NCBI RefSeq assembly: GCF_900637205.1
Contig: NZ_LR134355.1
Coordinates: forward strand, 4,650,001 to 4,714,000
Reading direction: 5' to 3'
Length of the DNA: 64,000 nucleotides
From: Mycolicibacterium chitae
Lineage (GTDB): Bacteria > Actinomycetota > Actinomycetes > Mycobacteriales > Mycobacteriaceae
Shown here one piece after another: positions 56,240 through 64,000 of the stretch. The notes below the pieces were generated by a model. The model did not search any database. It was given only the letters and a program-made list of their open reading frames with translations, and had not been told where the DNA came from. The first letter of the stretch is position 1, and each line of letters starts with the position of its first letter. Both the position numbers and the translations under genes were made by a program.

Positions 56240-57207
56240 CCTCCACCGCCCGGCTGGTTCGGACTGGCCAGCACCGTGAGGTTGTCGACCTTCCACTGGT
56301 CTGCGCCGGTGCGCACGAACTCGGCCTTCACCGTCGCGGTGATGGTCCGGTAGTCCGGCGGCGTGCCGCGCTGACCCTGCAGCAGCACGAGCATGGTGCC
56401 GCGGTCCGCGGTGGCGCTGAGGACCGCGGCGTTCGGCGCCCAGTAGTCGTTGTCCACCGCCCCGGCACCCTCGATGTTGCGCTGCTGCTCCTCGAGTTGC
56501 GGCCGGTAACTGTCGGTGACCACCGCACGCGCGCGCTCGAAGTCCTCCCGCAGCGTGGCGGCCTGATAGCTGAGCATGTCGGTGACCAGCTTCGGGCCCT
56601 GCACCGCCAGCTGCTCGTGGGTCTGCGCCAGGCGCAGGTCGTGCCGATAGACGGTGCCGGAGCTGAGCGCCGCCGCGCCGACGGCCACCACCGCACCCAG
56701 TGAAACCACCTTCACCGCAGTGCGTTTGGCGCCGTGCGGCTTGGGTTCGACCACCCGGACCTCGGTGCGCGCGATGATGTCGGCGACGGTGCGGTTGCGC
56801 CGGTCCCACAGCGGCCACAGCCACCCCAGCAGCAGCGCCGCGGTGTCGATGAGGTGCGCGGCGTCGCGGGCCAGCAGCCGCCACGGCCCCACCCTCGCGC
56901 CGTCGCGACCCACCACCGCGATGCCGAACAGGGCCCGGCCCATGCTCCAACCGGTCAGCGCGGGAAGCAGCAGCCGGTTGACGGCCACCGCCAGCAGCAC
57001 CGCGGCCGCGGCGAGCACCGTCGCCCACCACAACCATTCGCGCTGCGGGGTCGACCACGCCACCAGCACCAGCGTCGCGAACACCGCCAGGCCCACCAGC
57101 ACGTCCAGCGCGAAGGCGCCGGCCCGCGCCGGCCACGACGCGAGCCGCACCGAATCGGTTGTCGCCGTGGCGGTGTCGAGCTCGTCGTCGGCCAACAGCT
57201 CCGTCAC
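56236..57207 (-). CDS. mam1B: Mce1-associated RDD-domain membrane protein Mam1B (Rv0176-like)
   Basis: A 323-residue protein; Rv0176 has 322. The N-terminal ~150 residues are an RDD domain with three helices (RLASWPARAGAFALDVLVGL; GWSMGRALFGIAVV; RNRTVADIIARTEV). A fourth helix (~165-185) leads to a periplasmic Mam domain. GTG 57207 overlaps the mam1A stop (GTGA). RDD proteins are membrane proteins of mixed function; fusion with the Mam domain is usual at this locus. Confidence 0.9.
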   Translation of the reverse strand: MTELLADDELDTATATTDSVRLASWPARAGAFALDVLVGLAVFATLVLVAWSTPQREWLWWATVLAAAAVLLAVAVNRLLLPALTGWSMGRALFGIAVVGRDGARVGPWRLLARDAAHLIDTAALLLGWLWPLWDRRNRTVADIIARTEVRVVEPKPHGAKRTAVKVVSLGAVVAVGAAALSSGTVYRHDLRLAQTHEQLAVQGPKLVTDMLSYQAATLREDFERARAVVTDSYRPQLEEQQRNIEGAGAVDNDYWAPNAAVLSATADRGTMLVLLQGQRGTPPDYRTITATVKAEFVRTGADQWKVDNLTVLASPNQPGGGG

Positions 57208-57869
57208 CTGGTCACCTGGTCGAGCTGGGCGATCTTGTAGGTGCCGCCCTCGGGGGCCATCTGCACCCGCAGCCGGTACCCGGTCTCCTGGTCCTGCACC
57301 GTGCTGTTGCTGACCTTGACCCGCAGCGCGACGAGGACGTCGACCGTGCCGTCGTCGTTGTGGCGTTCGGCGGCCGCGCGGATGTTGGACACCTGCACCT
57401 GGGCCTGCGCCGCCTGGTAGGCGTCCACCAGGACCCCGCTGTAGAGCACCGCCTGGGCACCGAAATCGCCTGTGCCGCACTCGATGATCTTGCGCTGGCT
57501 GGCCTCCATGGTCGCCAGGTCCGGGGCCTGGGTGGCGATCACACAGTCCTTGGCGGCCTGCACGGCCGCGGCCTCGTTGGCGTTGCGGGTCTGCATGTCG
57601 TCGTCGGCCAGCCGCGCCAGGACACCCACCCCGGCGAGCACCAGGGCCAGCACCAGCAGCGTGGCGGCCACCCCGATCACCCAGCCGCGGCTGTACAACC
57701 GGGAACGCTGCCCGGGCGCCGCGTCAGCATCGGTGGATGCGATCGGATCGGAAGCCTCGGGCAGAGCGTCGTCGTCCTCGGAACCTTCGGACCCGACCTC
57801 GTCATCGGTGATTGAGGCACCCTCGTCCTCGGGTGGGGTCAGCCGGCCGGAGCCAGCATCTCCTTCCAT
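57204..57869 (-). CDS. mam1A: Mce1-associated membrane protein Mam1A (Rv0175-like)
   Basis: A 221-residue protein: acidic disordered N-terminus (~1-60), one helix (~66-88), and a periplasmic Mam domain with two conserved cysteines (KDCVIAT, IIECGTG) that could form a disulfide. It matches Rv0175 (213 aa). ATG 57869 lies 31 bases inside the 3' end of mce1F, so translation is coupled. Confidence 0.9.
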   Translation of the reverse strand: MEGDAGSGRLTPPEDEGASITDDEVGSEGSEDDDALPEASDPIASTDADAAPGQRSRLYSRGWVIGVAATLLVLALVLAGVGVLARLADDDMQTRNANEAAAVQAAKDCVIATQAPDLATMEASQRKIIECGTGDFGAQAVLYSGVLVDAYQAAQAQVQVSNIRAAAERHNDDGTVDVLVALRVKVSNSTVQDQETGYRLRVQMAPEGGTYKIAQLDQVTR

Positions 57870-59383
57870 CCGTCGTCTCCTGTGTTGGTCGAACTGTCGA
57901 CGGTGTATTTCACTCCGTCGGGCCCGACGACTTCACCACTTTGCGGGTTGTACACCGCGGAGGTGCTTGATGTCGGAGTGTAGATACACGGGTTGGGTTG
58001 CTGGCCACTGCACTGCACCGTGCCGCTGCCCGGCGGGGACAGCGGATCGCTGACGATGGGCGGCGGCGGCAGCTTGTCGGCCGGCAACGGGTTGAGCCCG
58101 TTGTTGATCGACGGCGCGGGGATCACCCGACCCGGATCCACCGGCTGATCGCAACGCGCACCCGGGGCGGGGCAGTTCAGCATCTGGTTGGGATCCCCGT
58201 ACCAGGGGTTGGTCCCCAGCGGCACGTACGGCTCGTCGGAGCGGCACTCGCGCGGGGTGGCCGCGCGCTTGCCCGGCACGTCGGCACAGGGATAGTTACG
58301 CGCGCCGCGCACCACGTTCGGCGCATCCTTGGGGATCTTGCAGTAGGTCCCGCTGGGCAGCGGCGCGGTGGTGGTGTCGGCCGGGGCCCGCCACTCGGTG
58401 GCCGGCAGGAAGCCGGTCAGGCACGGCGGCGGCTGGTTGATGGTCAGGCTGAAGTTCAGCGCCGCGGCGTTCTCGAACGGGGCAGCCACCGCCTGGGCCA
58501 CCGACGCGCCCTGCGGCAACACCACCAGCGTCTGCTCGAGGCCCTTGTTGTAGCGCTTGAGCATGTCCAGGACGATCTCGAGGTTGGCCAGCGTCTGCGG
58601 CAACGACTCGCGCACGTCGCTGAACACCGCCGTGACCGCGTCGGCGGTGGGTGCGGCGTTGGTCAGCGTGGTGCGCAGCACCTGATCCTGCGACGCCATC
58701 TGCGAGGTGATGCTGTTCAGGTTGCGGGCCCAGCGGGCGATCTCGTCGCCGGAGTTGACCTGGCTGTCCAGGATGGGTGCGGAGTTGTCGACGATGACGT
58801 TGATGTCGCCGATGTGCTCGCGGAAGTCACCGACCACCGCCTGGGTGCCGTCGACCAGCCGCTGCAGGGCCGGGCCCAGGCCGCCGACCGCGATCGCCGT
58901 CTCGTCGAGCAGTGCGGAGATCTTCTCCTTCGGCAGCACGGCCAGACCGCGGTTGGCGGCGTCGAGTGCCGGGCCGATCTCCTGGGGCACCGTGCCGTTG
59001 GTGATCGTCTGCCCCGGCGCGAAGTACTGATCGCCGCCGCCCTCGGACACCAGGTCCAGATACTGCTCACCGATGGCCGACACCGAGTGCACGTTGGCGG
59101 TGGCGTTGACCGGGATCCGGTAGTTCTCCGAGATGCTCAGGGTCGCCAGCGCGCCCCGCTCGGTGGGCTCGATCCCGGTGACCTTGCCGATGGTGATGCC
59201 GCGGTAGGTGACGTTGGCGGTGCGGTACAGACCGCCGGAGGCGGGCAGATCCGCCTTGAGCTGGTACTGCCCGATGCCGGCCACGCTCGGCAGCTTGAGG
59301 TAGTACCAGCCGAGTGCCACCAAGGCCACCAGCGTCAGAACGGTGAACAGCAGCAACTGAATTCGAACGACTCGGGTCAGCAC
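57839..59383 (-). CDS. mce1F: Mce1F substrate-binding protein
   Basis: A 514-residue Mce-family protein (Mce1F of M. tuberculosis has 515). N-terminal anchor helix ~8-30, MCE/MlaD domain ~37-115 (GLYRTANVTYRGITIGKVTGIE), a long helical region to ~310 that forms the needle, and a Pro/Cys-rich C-terminus. The six Mce1 subunits form a periplasmic lipid tunnel linked to the YrbE permeases and the ATPase MceG. ATG 59383; the next gene upstream ends six bases before. Confidence 0.93.
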   Translation of the reverse strand: MLTRVVRIQLLLFTVLTLVALVALGWYYLKLPSVAGIGQYQLKADLPASGGLYRTANVTYRGITIGKVTGIEPTERGALATLSISENYRIPVNATANVHSVSAIGEQYLDLVSEGGGDQYFAPGQTITNGTVPQEIGPALDAANRGLAVLPKEKISALLDETAIAVGGLGPALQRLVDGTQAVVGDFREHIGDINVIVDNSAPILDSQVNSGDEIARWARNLNSITSQMASQDQVLRTTLTNAAPTADAVTAVFSDVRESLPQTLANLEIVLDMLKRYNKGLEQTLVVLPQGASVAQAVAAPFENAAALNFSLTINQPPPCLTGFLPATEWRAPADTTTAPLPSGTYCKIPKDAPNVVRGARNYPCADVPGKRAATPRECRSDEPYVPLGTNPWYGDPNQMLNCPAPGARCDQPVDPGRVIPAPSINNGLNPLPADKLPPPPIVSDPLSPPGSGTVQCSGQQPNPCIYTPTSSTSAVYNPQSGEVVGPDGVKYTVDSSTNTGDDGWKEMLAPAG

Positions 59384-59389
59384 GGCAAC

Positions 59390-60544
59390 TCACTCCCCTC
59401 TCTCGACGAGCGGGCCACCGGCCACCGAGTTCGGATTCGGGGTGAACCGGACGTCGGGGATCATCGTCGCCGGGTCGCGGCCCCACGACTGCTCGAGCGC
59501 CCGCAGCATGCCCGAGACCCCGGTCCCGGTCAGGAACGCGTTGTCCAGCGTGCTCAGCGTCAGGTCGAAGGTCACCGAGGTGTTGATGTAGTCACCGCGC
59601 ACGACCTTCGGCACGTTGTCGATGTTGAACGGCGCGGTCAGCAGCAGCTTCAGCGACTCCACCAGGTACGGGGAGGCCTTCTCCAGCTGTCCCAGCGGAC
59701 GCTGCAGCAGTTGCAGGTTGGTCTCCAGGTTGCCCCGCGCGGCCGACAGCGTCTCGTCGGTGATCGCCGAGAACCGGCCCAGCGAGGTGACCGCGTCGGC
59801 GAACACGTCGCGCTGATCGGCGAAATACTGGATCAGCGGCGGGATCTCGGTGAGCACCCGGTCCAGCGTGTCGTTGCGCTCGGCGACGATGGTCAGCAGT
59901 TCGTTGGTGCCGTCGATGGCGCGGGTCAGATCCTCGCGCTGCGCGTTGAGTTCGCGGGTGAAGGTCGCCAGCTTGCCCAGGAACGCCCGGATCTGTCCGG
60001 CGTTGCCGTCGAGGATGTTGTTGACCTCGTTCTGGATCACCTCGAGGTTGGGGATGCCGCCGCCGCGCAACACGGTGGCGATGCTGGCCAGCGTCCGCTC
60101 GGTGGTCGGATAGGCCGTCGAGTTCTTCAACTCGATGGTGTCCCCGTCGCGCAACCGCTCCGGCGAGGGATCCTCCGGCGGCGCCAACTCGACGTGCTGG
60201 CTGCCCAGCAGGCTGGTCTGCCCGATCCGCGCCGTCGCGTTGGCCGGCAACGTGACGTCGGATTCCATGTCGACGGTCAGCGTGGCGATCCAGTTCTTCA
60301 ACTCGATGTCGCGCACCGAGCCGACGTTCACGTCGGCCACCCGGACCTTGCTGTTGACGTTGAGCGCCAAGGTATCCGGCATCTGGACGTAGATCCGCAT
60401 GTTGTCCGCGCCGGTGCCCGGACCACCGGGCAGCGGGACGTTGGCGATGCCGCGCCAGCCGCACGACGACAGCGTCACCACGGCCACCAGCAACACCAGA
60501 CCGCGCCAGGCGACGCGACGGGTCATCTGCAGTGTGCGCATCAC
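59390..60544 (-). CDS. mce1E: Mce1E lipoprotein (LprK)
   Basis: A 384-residue Mce subunit that is a lipoprotein, as usual for the E position: signal with lipobox VVTLSSC (Cys28), MCE domain ~45-125 (VNSKVRVADVNVGSVRDIEL), helical region after. GTG 60544 overlaps the mce1D stop (GTGA); ATG 60541 is the alternative start one codon later. It corresponds to LprK (Rv0173). Confidence 0.93.
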   Translation of the reverse strand: MMRTLQMTRRVAWRGLVLLVAVVTLSSCGWRGIANVPLPGGPGTGADNMRIYVQMPDTLALNVNSKVRVADVNVGSVRDIELKNWIATLTVDMESDVTLPANATARIGQTSLLGSQHVELAPPEDPSPERLRDGDTIELKNSTAYPTTERTLASIATVLRGGGIPNLEVIQNEVNNILDGNAGQIRAFLGKLATFTRELNAQREDLTRAIDGTNELLTIVAERNDTLDRVLTEIPPLIQYFADQRDVFADAVTSLGRFSAITDETLSAARGNLETNLQLLQRPLGQLEKASPYLVESLKLLLTAPFNIDNVPKVVRGDYINTSVTFDLTLSTLDNAFLTGTGVSGMLRALEQSWGRDPATMIPDVRFTPNPNSVAGGPLVERGE

Positions 60545-62169
60545 CGACCACCCGCCTCAGCCGGCAGCGGCGGGCCCGCGGGAGCCGGGGCCGCCGGCCC
60601 GGGCCCCTGCTGGGCCGGGTTGGTGCCCGGCAGCTGCTGGGACACCGGCAGCGGGCCGGGGACCACGCCCGGGTCCGGACCCGGCGGCGGGCCGGGCTGC
60701 GGATACCACGGCGGCGGCAGCGGGTTGTTCTGGTCGTAGGCGTTCGGCGGCGCGCCACCGCGCGGCCCGCCCGGGGCGGGCACCGGATCGGGGCCACCCA
60801 TCAACGCCGCCAACGAATCCGGGGTCAGCATGTTCTTGGTGAACTGCTGGACCTGCAGCCCCTGCATACCGGGCGCCACCACCCAGCCGGGTTCGTGGTT
60901 GCCGTGCGAGAACAGCGTGTCCCGGGAGAAGATGCCCGGCACGGTGGTGTCCTTGTAGCCCGGCGGCGGGCGCAGCCGCTCCTCGGAGTAGGCGACGGTC
61001 TTGGGCTGGGTGGCCGCGGTGGACACCTGGTTGAGGCCGAACGGCGGGTAGTTGAACTTGATCGCGTCGAGCACCGGGGCCAGGTACTGCGCGCACAATT
61101 CCGCGGACTCCTGGTAGCCCAGCCGGCTGCCGGCCTGGATCGAGCTGCAGATGAACTGCATCGGGTTGGCGAAGCTGGCCACCACCGGGATGGCGCTCAG
61201 CGCGCCGCTGGTGGGCTCGTAGGTGGTGACCAGGTTGGCGGCCAGGTTCGGGAACACGTGCAGCGCGGTCTCCAGGCCGTCGCGCGGTTCGGGCTGCAGC
61301 AGCGCGGTGGTGGCCTCGCTGAGGTTGTTGACGTTGTGCGCCAACACCTCCCCGTTCTGGTCGACGAAGTCGCGCGCGGTGCTGAGCAATTGGTCGACCT
61401 GCCCCAAGGTGTCGGCAAGTTCGGAGTCGGTGCGGTTGAAGCTGTCGGTGAACTCGGCGAGGTTCGAGTTCAGCGCGACGAACTGCTGATCGCTCTGGTG
61501 CAGCGCGTTGACGAACAGCGCCAGACTCTTGGCGACGGCGAAGAAGTCGCCGCGGCCGTCGTTGAGCGCGGTGATGGCCTCCGACAGCGACGTCAGGGTG
61601 GTGTTGAGCTGCTCCCCCTTGCCGGCGAAGCCGTCGGCGAAGGACTCCAGCACGTCACCGAACGGGCCCTTGGGCTGCTCGGGGGTGGGCCCCAATTGGC
61701 TGACGATGTCGGTGATCTGGTTGCGTAGGTCGTCCCATTCGACGGGCACCTGGGTGCGCTCGATCGGGATGACGGCGTTGTTCTTCATCACCGGGCCGCC
61801 GGTGTAGGCCGGCGAGAGCTGGATGGTGCGGGAGGCCACCAGGCTGGGATTCAGGATCGAGGCCGTCGCGTCCTCGGACACCTTGTACTTGTTCTGGTAG
61901 TGCATGGTGACCCGCATGGTGTCGCCCTCGGGTTCGATCTTGTCGATCGCCCCGACCCGCACACCCATGATCTGTACCTTGTCGCCGGGGTACAGCGCCA
62001 GCGCCTGCGGGAAGTAGGCCACCACGGTGTTGGTGGTCAACCGTTTGTACAGCTGCCAGCCGACCAGCCCACCAACGAGGCCGAGCACGATCAGCAGCGC
62101 GCCGATCACCACCGCCGTCCGGGAGACGTTCGGCAGCTTGATCTTTCGGAAGTCATAGATCGTCGACAC
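60541..62169 (-). CDS. mce1D: Mce1D substrate-binding protein
   Basis: A 542-residue Mce subunit (530 in M. tuberculosis) with an anchor helix ~17-40, MCE domain ~45-125 (LALYPGDKVQIMGVRVGAIDKIE), needle helices to ~330, then a very Pro/Gly-rich tail (~455-542). GTG 62169. It is separated from mce1C by four bases. Confidence 0.93.
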   Translation of the reverse strand: MSTIYDFRKIKLPNVSRTAVVIGALLIVLGLVGGLVGWQLYKRLTTNTVVAYFPQALALYPGDKVQIMGVRVGAIDKIEPEGDTMRVTMHYQNKYKVSEDATASILNPSLVASRTIQLSPAYTGGPVMKNNAVIPIERTQVPVEWDDLRNQITDIVSQLGPTPEQPKGPFGDVLESFADGFAGKGEQLNTTLTSLSEAITALNDGRGDFFAVAKSLALFVNALHQSDQQFVALNSNLAEFTDSFNRTDSELADTLGQVDQLLSTARDFVDQNGEVLAHNVNNLSEATTALLQPEPRDGLETALHVFPNLAANLVTTYEPTSGALSAIPVVASFANPMQFICSSIQAGSRLGYQESAELCAQYLAPVLDAIKFNYPPFGLNQVSTAATQPKTVAYSEERLRPPPGYKDTTVPGIFSRDTLFSHGNHEPGWVVAPGMQGLQVQQFTKNMLTPDSLAALMGGPDPVPAPGGPRGGAPPNAYDQNNPLPPPWYPQPGPPPGPDPGVVPGPLPVSQQLPGTNPAQQGPGPAAPAPAGPPLPAEAGGR

Positions 62170-62173
62170 CGCC

Positions 62174-63751
62174 TCAGGTACCTCCTGTGTCGGGGACGAG
62201 GAACGGCGGGTTGCCCGGCAGCGGCGCTACGGTGTTCGGCGACAGTTGCTGCTCGGGACCCGGCGGCGGGGTGCCCTGCTCGCGCGGCACCGGCGGCACC
62301 GCCACCGGCGCGGGACCGGGGCCCGGCGCCGGCCCCAGCGGCAGGGTCCGGGAGTTCAGGGGGGCGTCCGGCAGCGGCACCGGGGTGCCCGGCAGCGCGG
62401 GCGACGGCTGACCCGGGATCGCCGCGATCGGCAGTCCCGGCGCCGGCGGCCCCGCATCCGGGTTCGGCGCCGAGGTCTGCACCCCGGTGGGGCCCGGATA
62501 GTTCGGGCCGTACGGGTTGTCGCCGAACGGGCCGACCGTCAGATCGGCGCACGGCAGCGGGTTGCCGGGCGACGGGATGCCGTCGGCGGGCGGGGTGTAG
62601 GAGCACGGCGAACCGGGCGGCACGGCCGGGCCGGGATGATCCGGGGTGCCCTCGAGGACGCGCGGCGCGGCCGGCGGGGCACCGTTGGCGTGCCGCTCGC
62701 CGTTGGGGTCCGGGAACTGGAAGGCCGGCAGACCCGCGTCGCGCCAGAACTTCTCGGGGTCGATACCGCGATTCTTGAATGCCGCGTCGATGAACGGTTG
62801 CAGCACCTGACCGGTGAGCAGATTGACGACCATCACCTTGAAGTACGGGCCCGAACCCAGCGCCTCGGCCAGCGAGGGGGTGAACTTGCTCAGCGTGATC
62901 AGCACGTCCTGTAGGTCGAACTTGTGCTTGACCAGCAGGTCGGTGACGATGCGCAGTTGCTCGAGCAGGTGGTTGAGGTTCGGGTTGTCGTTGATCAGGC
63001 CCTGGAACTGCGCGGAGACCAACTGCACGTTGGCCAGCAGGTTGTCGATGGCCTGGCCGCGCTGGTTGACCGCGGCCAACAGCGTCTTGCTGTTGACCAG
63101 CAGGTCGTTGACCTGACCGCTGCGGTCCCCGAGCACCTTGGCCACCTTGTTGGCGTTGGCCAGCAGCTTGGTGAACTGCTCGTCGCGCTTGCCGATGGTG
63201 TCGGAGAACCAGGCCACCCCGTCCAGCGCGGCGCTCAGGTGCGGATAGGTCTGATCTACGGTCTCGGACAACACGTTCAGCGACTGCTTGACGGTCTGGA
63301 TGTCCCAGCCCGCGGCGGCCTTGGTGACGTCGAAGAACGCGTCGTAGATCTGGTACGGCGTGGTGCTCTGGCCCAGCGGCAGCTCGCCGTTGGCGCGCAG
63401 GATCTCGCTGCCGCGCGGCTCGACCTCGAGGACCTTCTTGCCCAGGATGGTGTCGGTCCGGATGGCGATCCGGCTGTCGGTGCCGATCTGGTTGGGGCCC
63501 AACGAGAAACCCATCACCACGTGGTCGCCGTCGATCTTCAGCGAGTTCACCGTGCCGACGTCCATGCCGGCGATGCGGACCTTGTCGCCGACGAGGATGC
63601 CGCCCGAGTCGCTGAACTGCCCGTAGTAGTTGGGCTGCGCGAACAGCATCGGGACGCTGGAGAAGCTCTGGCCCACACCGATCACCAGGATGGTGATCAT
63701 GATGCCGACCAGGCCGTTGCGGATCCGGTTGTCGCCTTCGAGAGTCCTCAT
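62174..63751 (-). CDS. mce1C: Mce1C substrate-binding protein
   Basis: A 525-residue Mce subunit matching recalled Rv0171 (515 aa) along most of its length: MRTLEGDNRIR start, anchor helix ~15-35, MCE domain with VGDKVRIAGMDVGTVNSLKIDGDH, 'TPYQIYDAFFDVTKAA', and a Pro-rich tail from ~360 containing PGSPCSYTP. ATG 63751 overlaps the mce1B stop (ATGA); an in-frame GTG 12 bases upstream is less likely. Confidence 0.94.
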   Translation of the reverse strand: MRTLEGDNRIRNGLVGIMITILVIGVGQSFSSVPMLFAQPNYYGQFSDSGGILVGDKVRIAGMDVGTVNSLKIDGDHVVMGFSLGPNQIGTDSRIAIRTDTILGKKVLEVEPRGSEILRANGELPLGQSTTPYQIYDAFFDVTKAAAGWDIQTVKQSLNVLSETVDQTYPHLSAALDGVAWFSDTIGKRDEQFTKLLANANKVAKVLGDRSGQVNDLLVNSKTLLAAVNQRGQAIDNLLANVQLVSAQFQGLINDNPNLNHLLEQLRIVTDLLVKHKFDLQDVLITLSKFTPSLAEALGSGPYFKVMVVNLLTGQVLQPFIDAAFKNRGIDPEKFWRDAGLPAFQFPDPNGERHANGAPPAAPRVLEGTPDHPGPAVPPGSPCSYTPPADGIPSPGNPLPCADLTVGPFGDNPYGPNYPGPTGVQTSAPNPDAGPPAPGLPIAAIPGQPSPALPGTPVPLPDAPLNSRTLPLGPAPGPGPAPVAVPPVPREQGTPPPGPEQQLSPNTVAPLPGNPPFLVPDTGGT

Positions 63752-64000
63752 TGTGGTGTGCACCTACCCGTCGGCTGGGTGAACACCTTGACCGTGCGCA
63801 CCGGCCCGCCCGGCTGCGCGCCGTTGAGCTTGAGTGTCAGGTCGCACAGGTAGTAGTTGAAGAAGTCGCCGTAGACGCCGCCGGCACGGCCGATGATCTT
63901 CAGCGCCTGCGGCAGCTTGGTCAGCACGTCGTCGACCTCGGCCTGCTTGTCGACCAACGGCTGCGCGACGTTCTCGAGGTGGGCGATGGTGTCCTTGAGC
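63748..64000 (-). CDS. mce1B: Mce1B substrate-binding protein, C-terminal part (5' end outside window)
   Basis: The last 83 codons only. The frame is open to the window edge and ends GDFFNYYLCDLTLKLNG ... FTQPTGRC, the usual end of Mce B subunits. The ATGA overlap with mce1C shows the operon continues upstream (mce1A, yrbE1A/B expected beyond the window). Confidence 0.9.
   Translation of the reverse strand, partial: LKDTIAHLENVAQPLVDKQAEVDDVLTKLPQALKIIGRAGGVYGDFFNYYLCDLTLKLNGAQPGGPVRTVKVFTQPTGRCTPQ

Noticed and set aside
57998..60739. A 913-codon plus-strand open frame opposite mce1D-F
   Set aside because: Antisense to three convincing Mce genes with matching lengths; the product has no domain-like pattern.
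1..64000. CRISPR arrays, tRNA or rRNA genes, and a prophage
   Set aside because: No regularly spaced repeats, no cloverleaf with a T-loop consensus noticed, no rRNA sequence and no phage structural genes were seen. tRNA absence is by eye only.

Overview
The window is a high-GC chromosomal segment of a rapidly growing, Mycolicibacterium-type mycobacterium. The evidence is an Mce1 operon, MmpL11, Zmp1, OmamA/OmamB, LdtMt4, RicR and SigG homologues, GTG starts and ATGA/GTGA gene overlaps, TANNNT-type -10 boxes, and an intrinsic erm methyltransferase gene. The backbone follows M. tuberculosis Rv0202c down to about Rv0168, read in reverse, so this window runs antiparallel to the usual H37Rv numbering. 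Identities come from recalled protein sequences and gene order; no database search was run.

Left part (1-24800), conserved core: mmpL11 3' end, an Rv0201c-like gene and a CoA-binding protein; omamA-omamB; zmp1; ldtMt4; an MFS exporter; a PPOX/F420 protein; a copper operon (DUF305 lipoprotein plus ricR) with a palindromic operator; ilvD; a two-gene membrane/cell-surface operon; O-methyltransferase, Rv0185-like and Rv0184-like genes; a quinone oxidoreductase; monoacylglycerol lipase plus a hydrolase lipoprotein; sigG; a lactate dehydrogenase; an SDR; pirin. A lone tnpB element sits exactly between the lipase gene and sigG, which are neighbours in M. tuberculosis.

Middle (24777-34850): a sugar-dehydrogenase-like lipoprotein gene, then about 8.5 kb of lower-GC accessory DNA: ferredoxin, an internally deleted P450, two aldehyde dehydrogenases, an esterase, a tandem CMD protein, two mycofactocin-type SDRs and a divergent TetR regulator with a multi-half-site operator. 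The far edge carries a broken second copy of the sugar-dehydrogenase 3' end, part of it inverted, next to IS-end-like palindromes.

Right-middle (34826-51400): SnoaL-like protein, exported phosphodiester glycosidase, DUF222/HNH protein, then an erm gene preceded by a 14-codon leader ORF and competing hairpins (a macrolide attenuator, probably on a leaderless WhiB7-type transcript), fructosamine kinase and a DHFR-like protein. Next come three large Sec-exported paralogues with a PE-PPE-like domain in which the expected nucleophile position looks substituted, and with lysine-rich tails; two of them end in 11-residue repeats. Their upstream regions share TCAG direct repeats at 11-bp spacing (MprA-box-like). 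A fourth array of the same boxes precedes a probable unannotated small transcription unit (29-codon leader, RBS-sequestering hairpin, 76-codon ORF).

Right end (51390-64000): an SDR, a DUF1275 membrane protein, a FadD32-like fatty acyl-AMP ligase, and the distal mce1 operon on the minus strand (mce1B partial, mce1C, D, E/lprK, F, mam1A-D). The mce1 genes, their mam1 partners and the orphan omamA/omamB encode parts of one lipid importer. MmpL11, LdtMt4, the FAAL and the exported paralogues make this a cell-envelope-rich segment.
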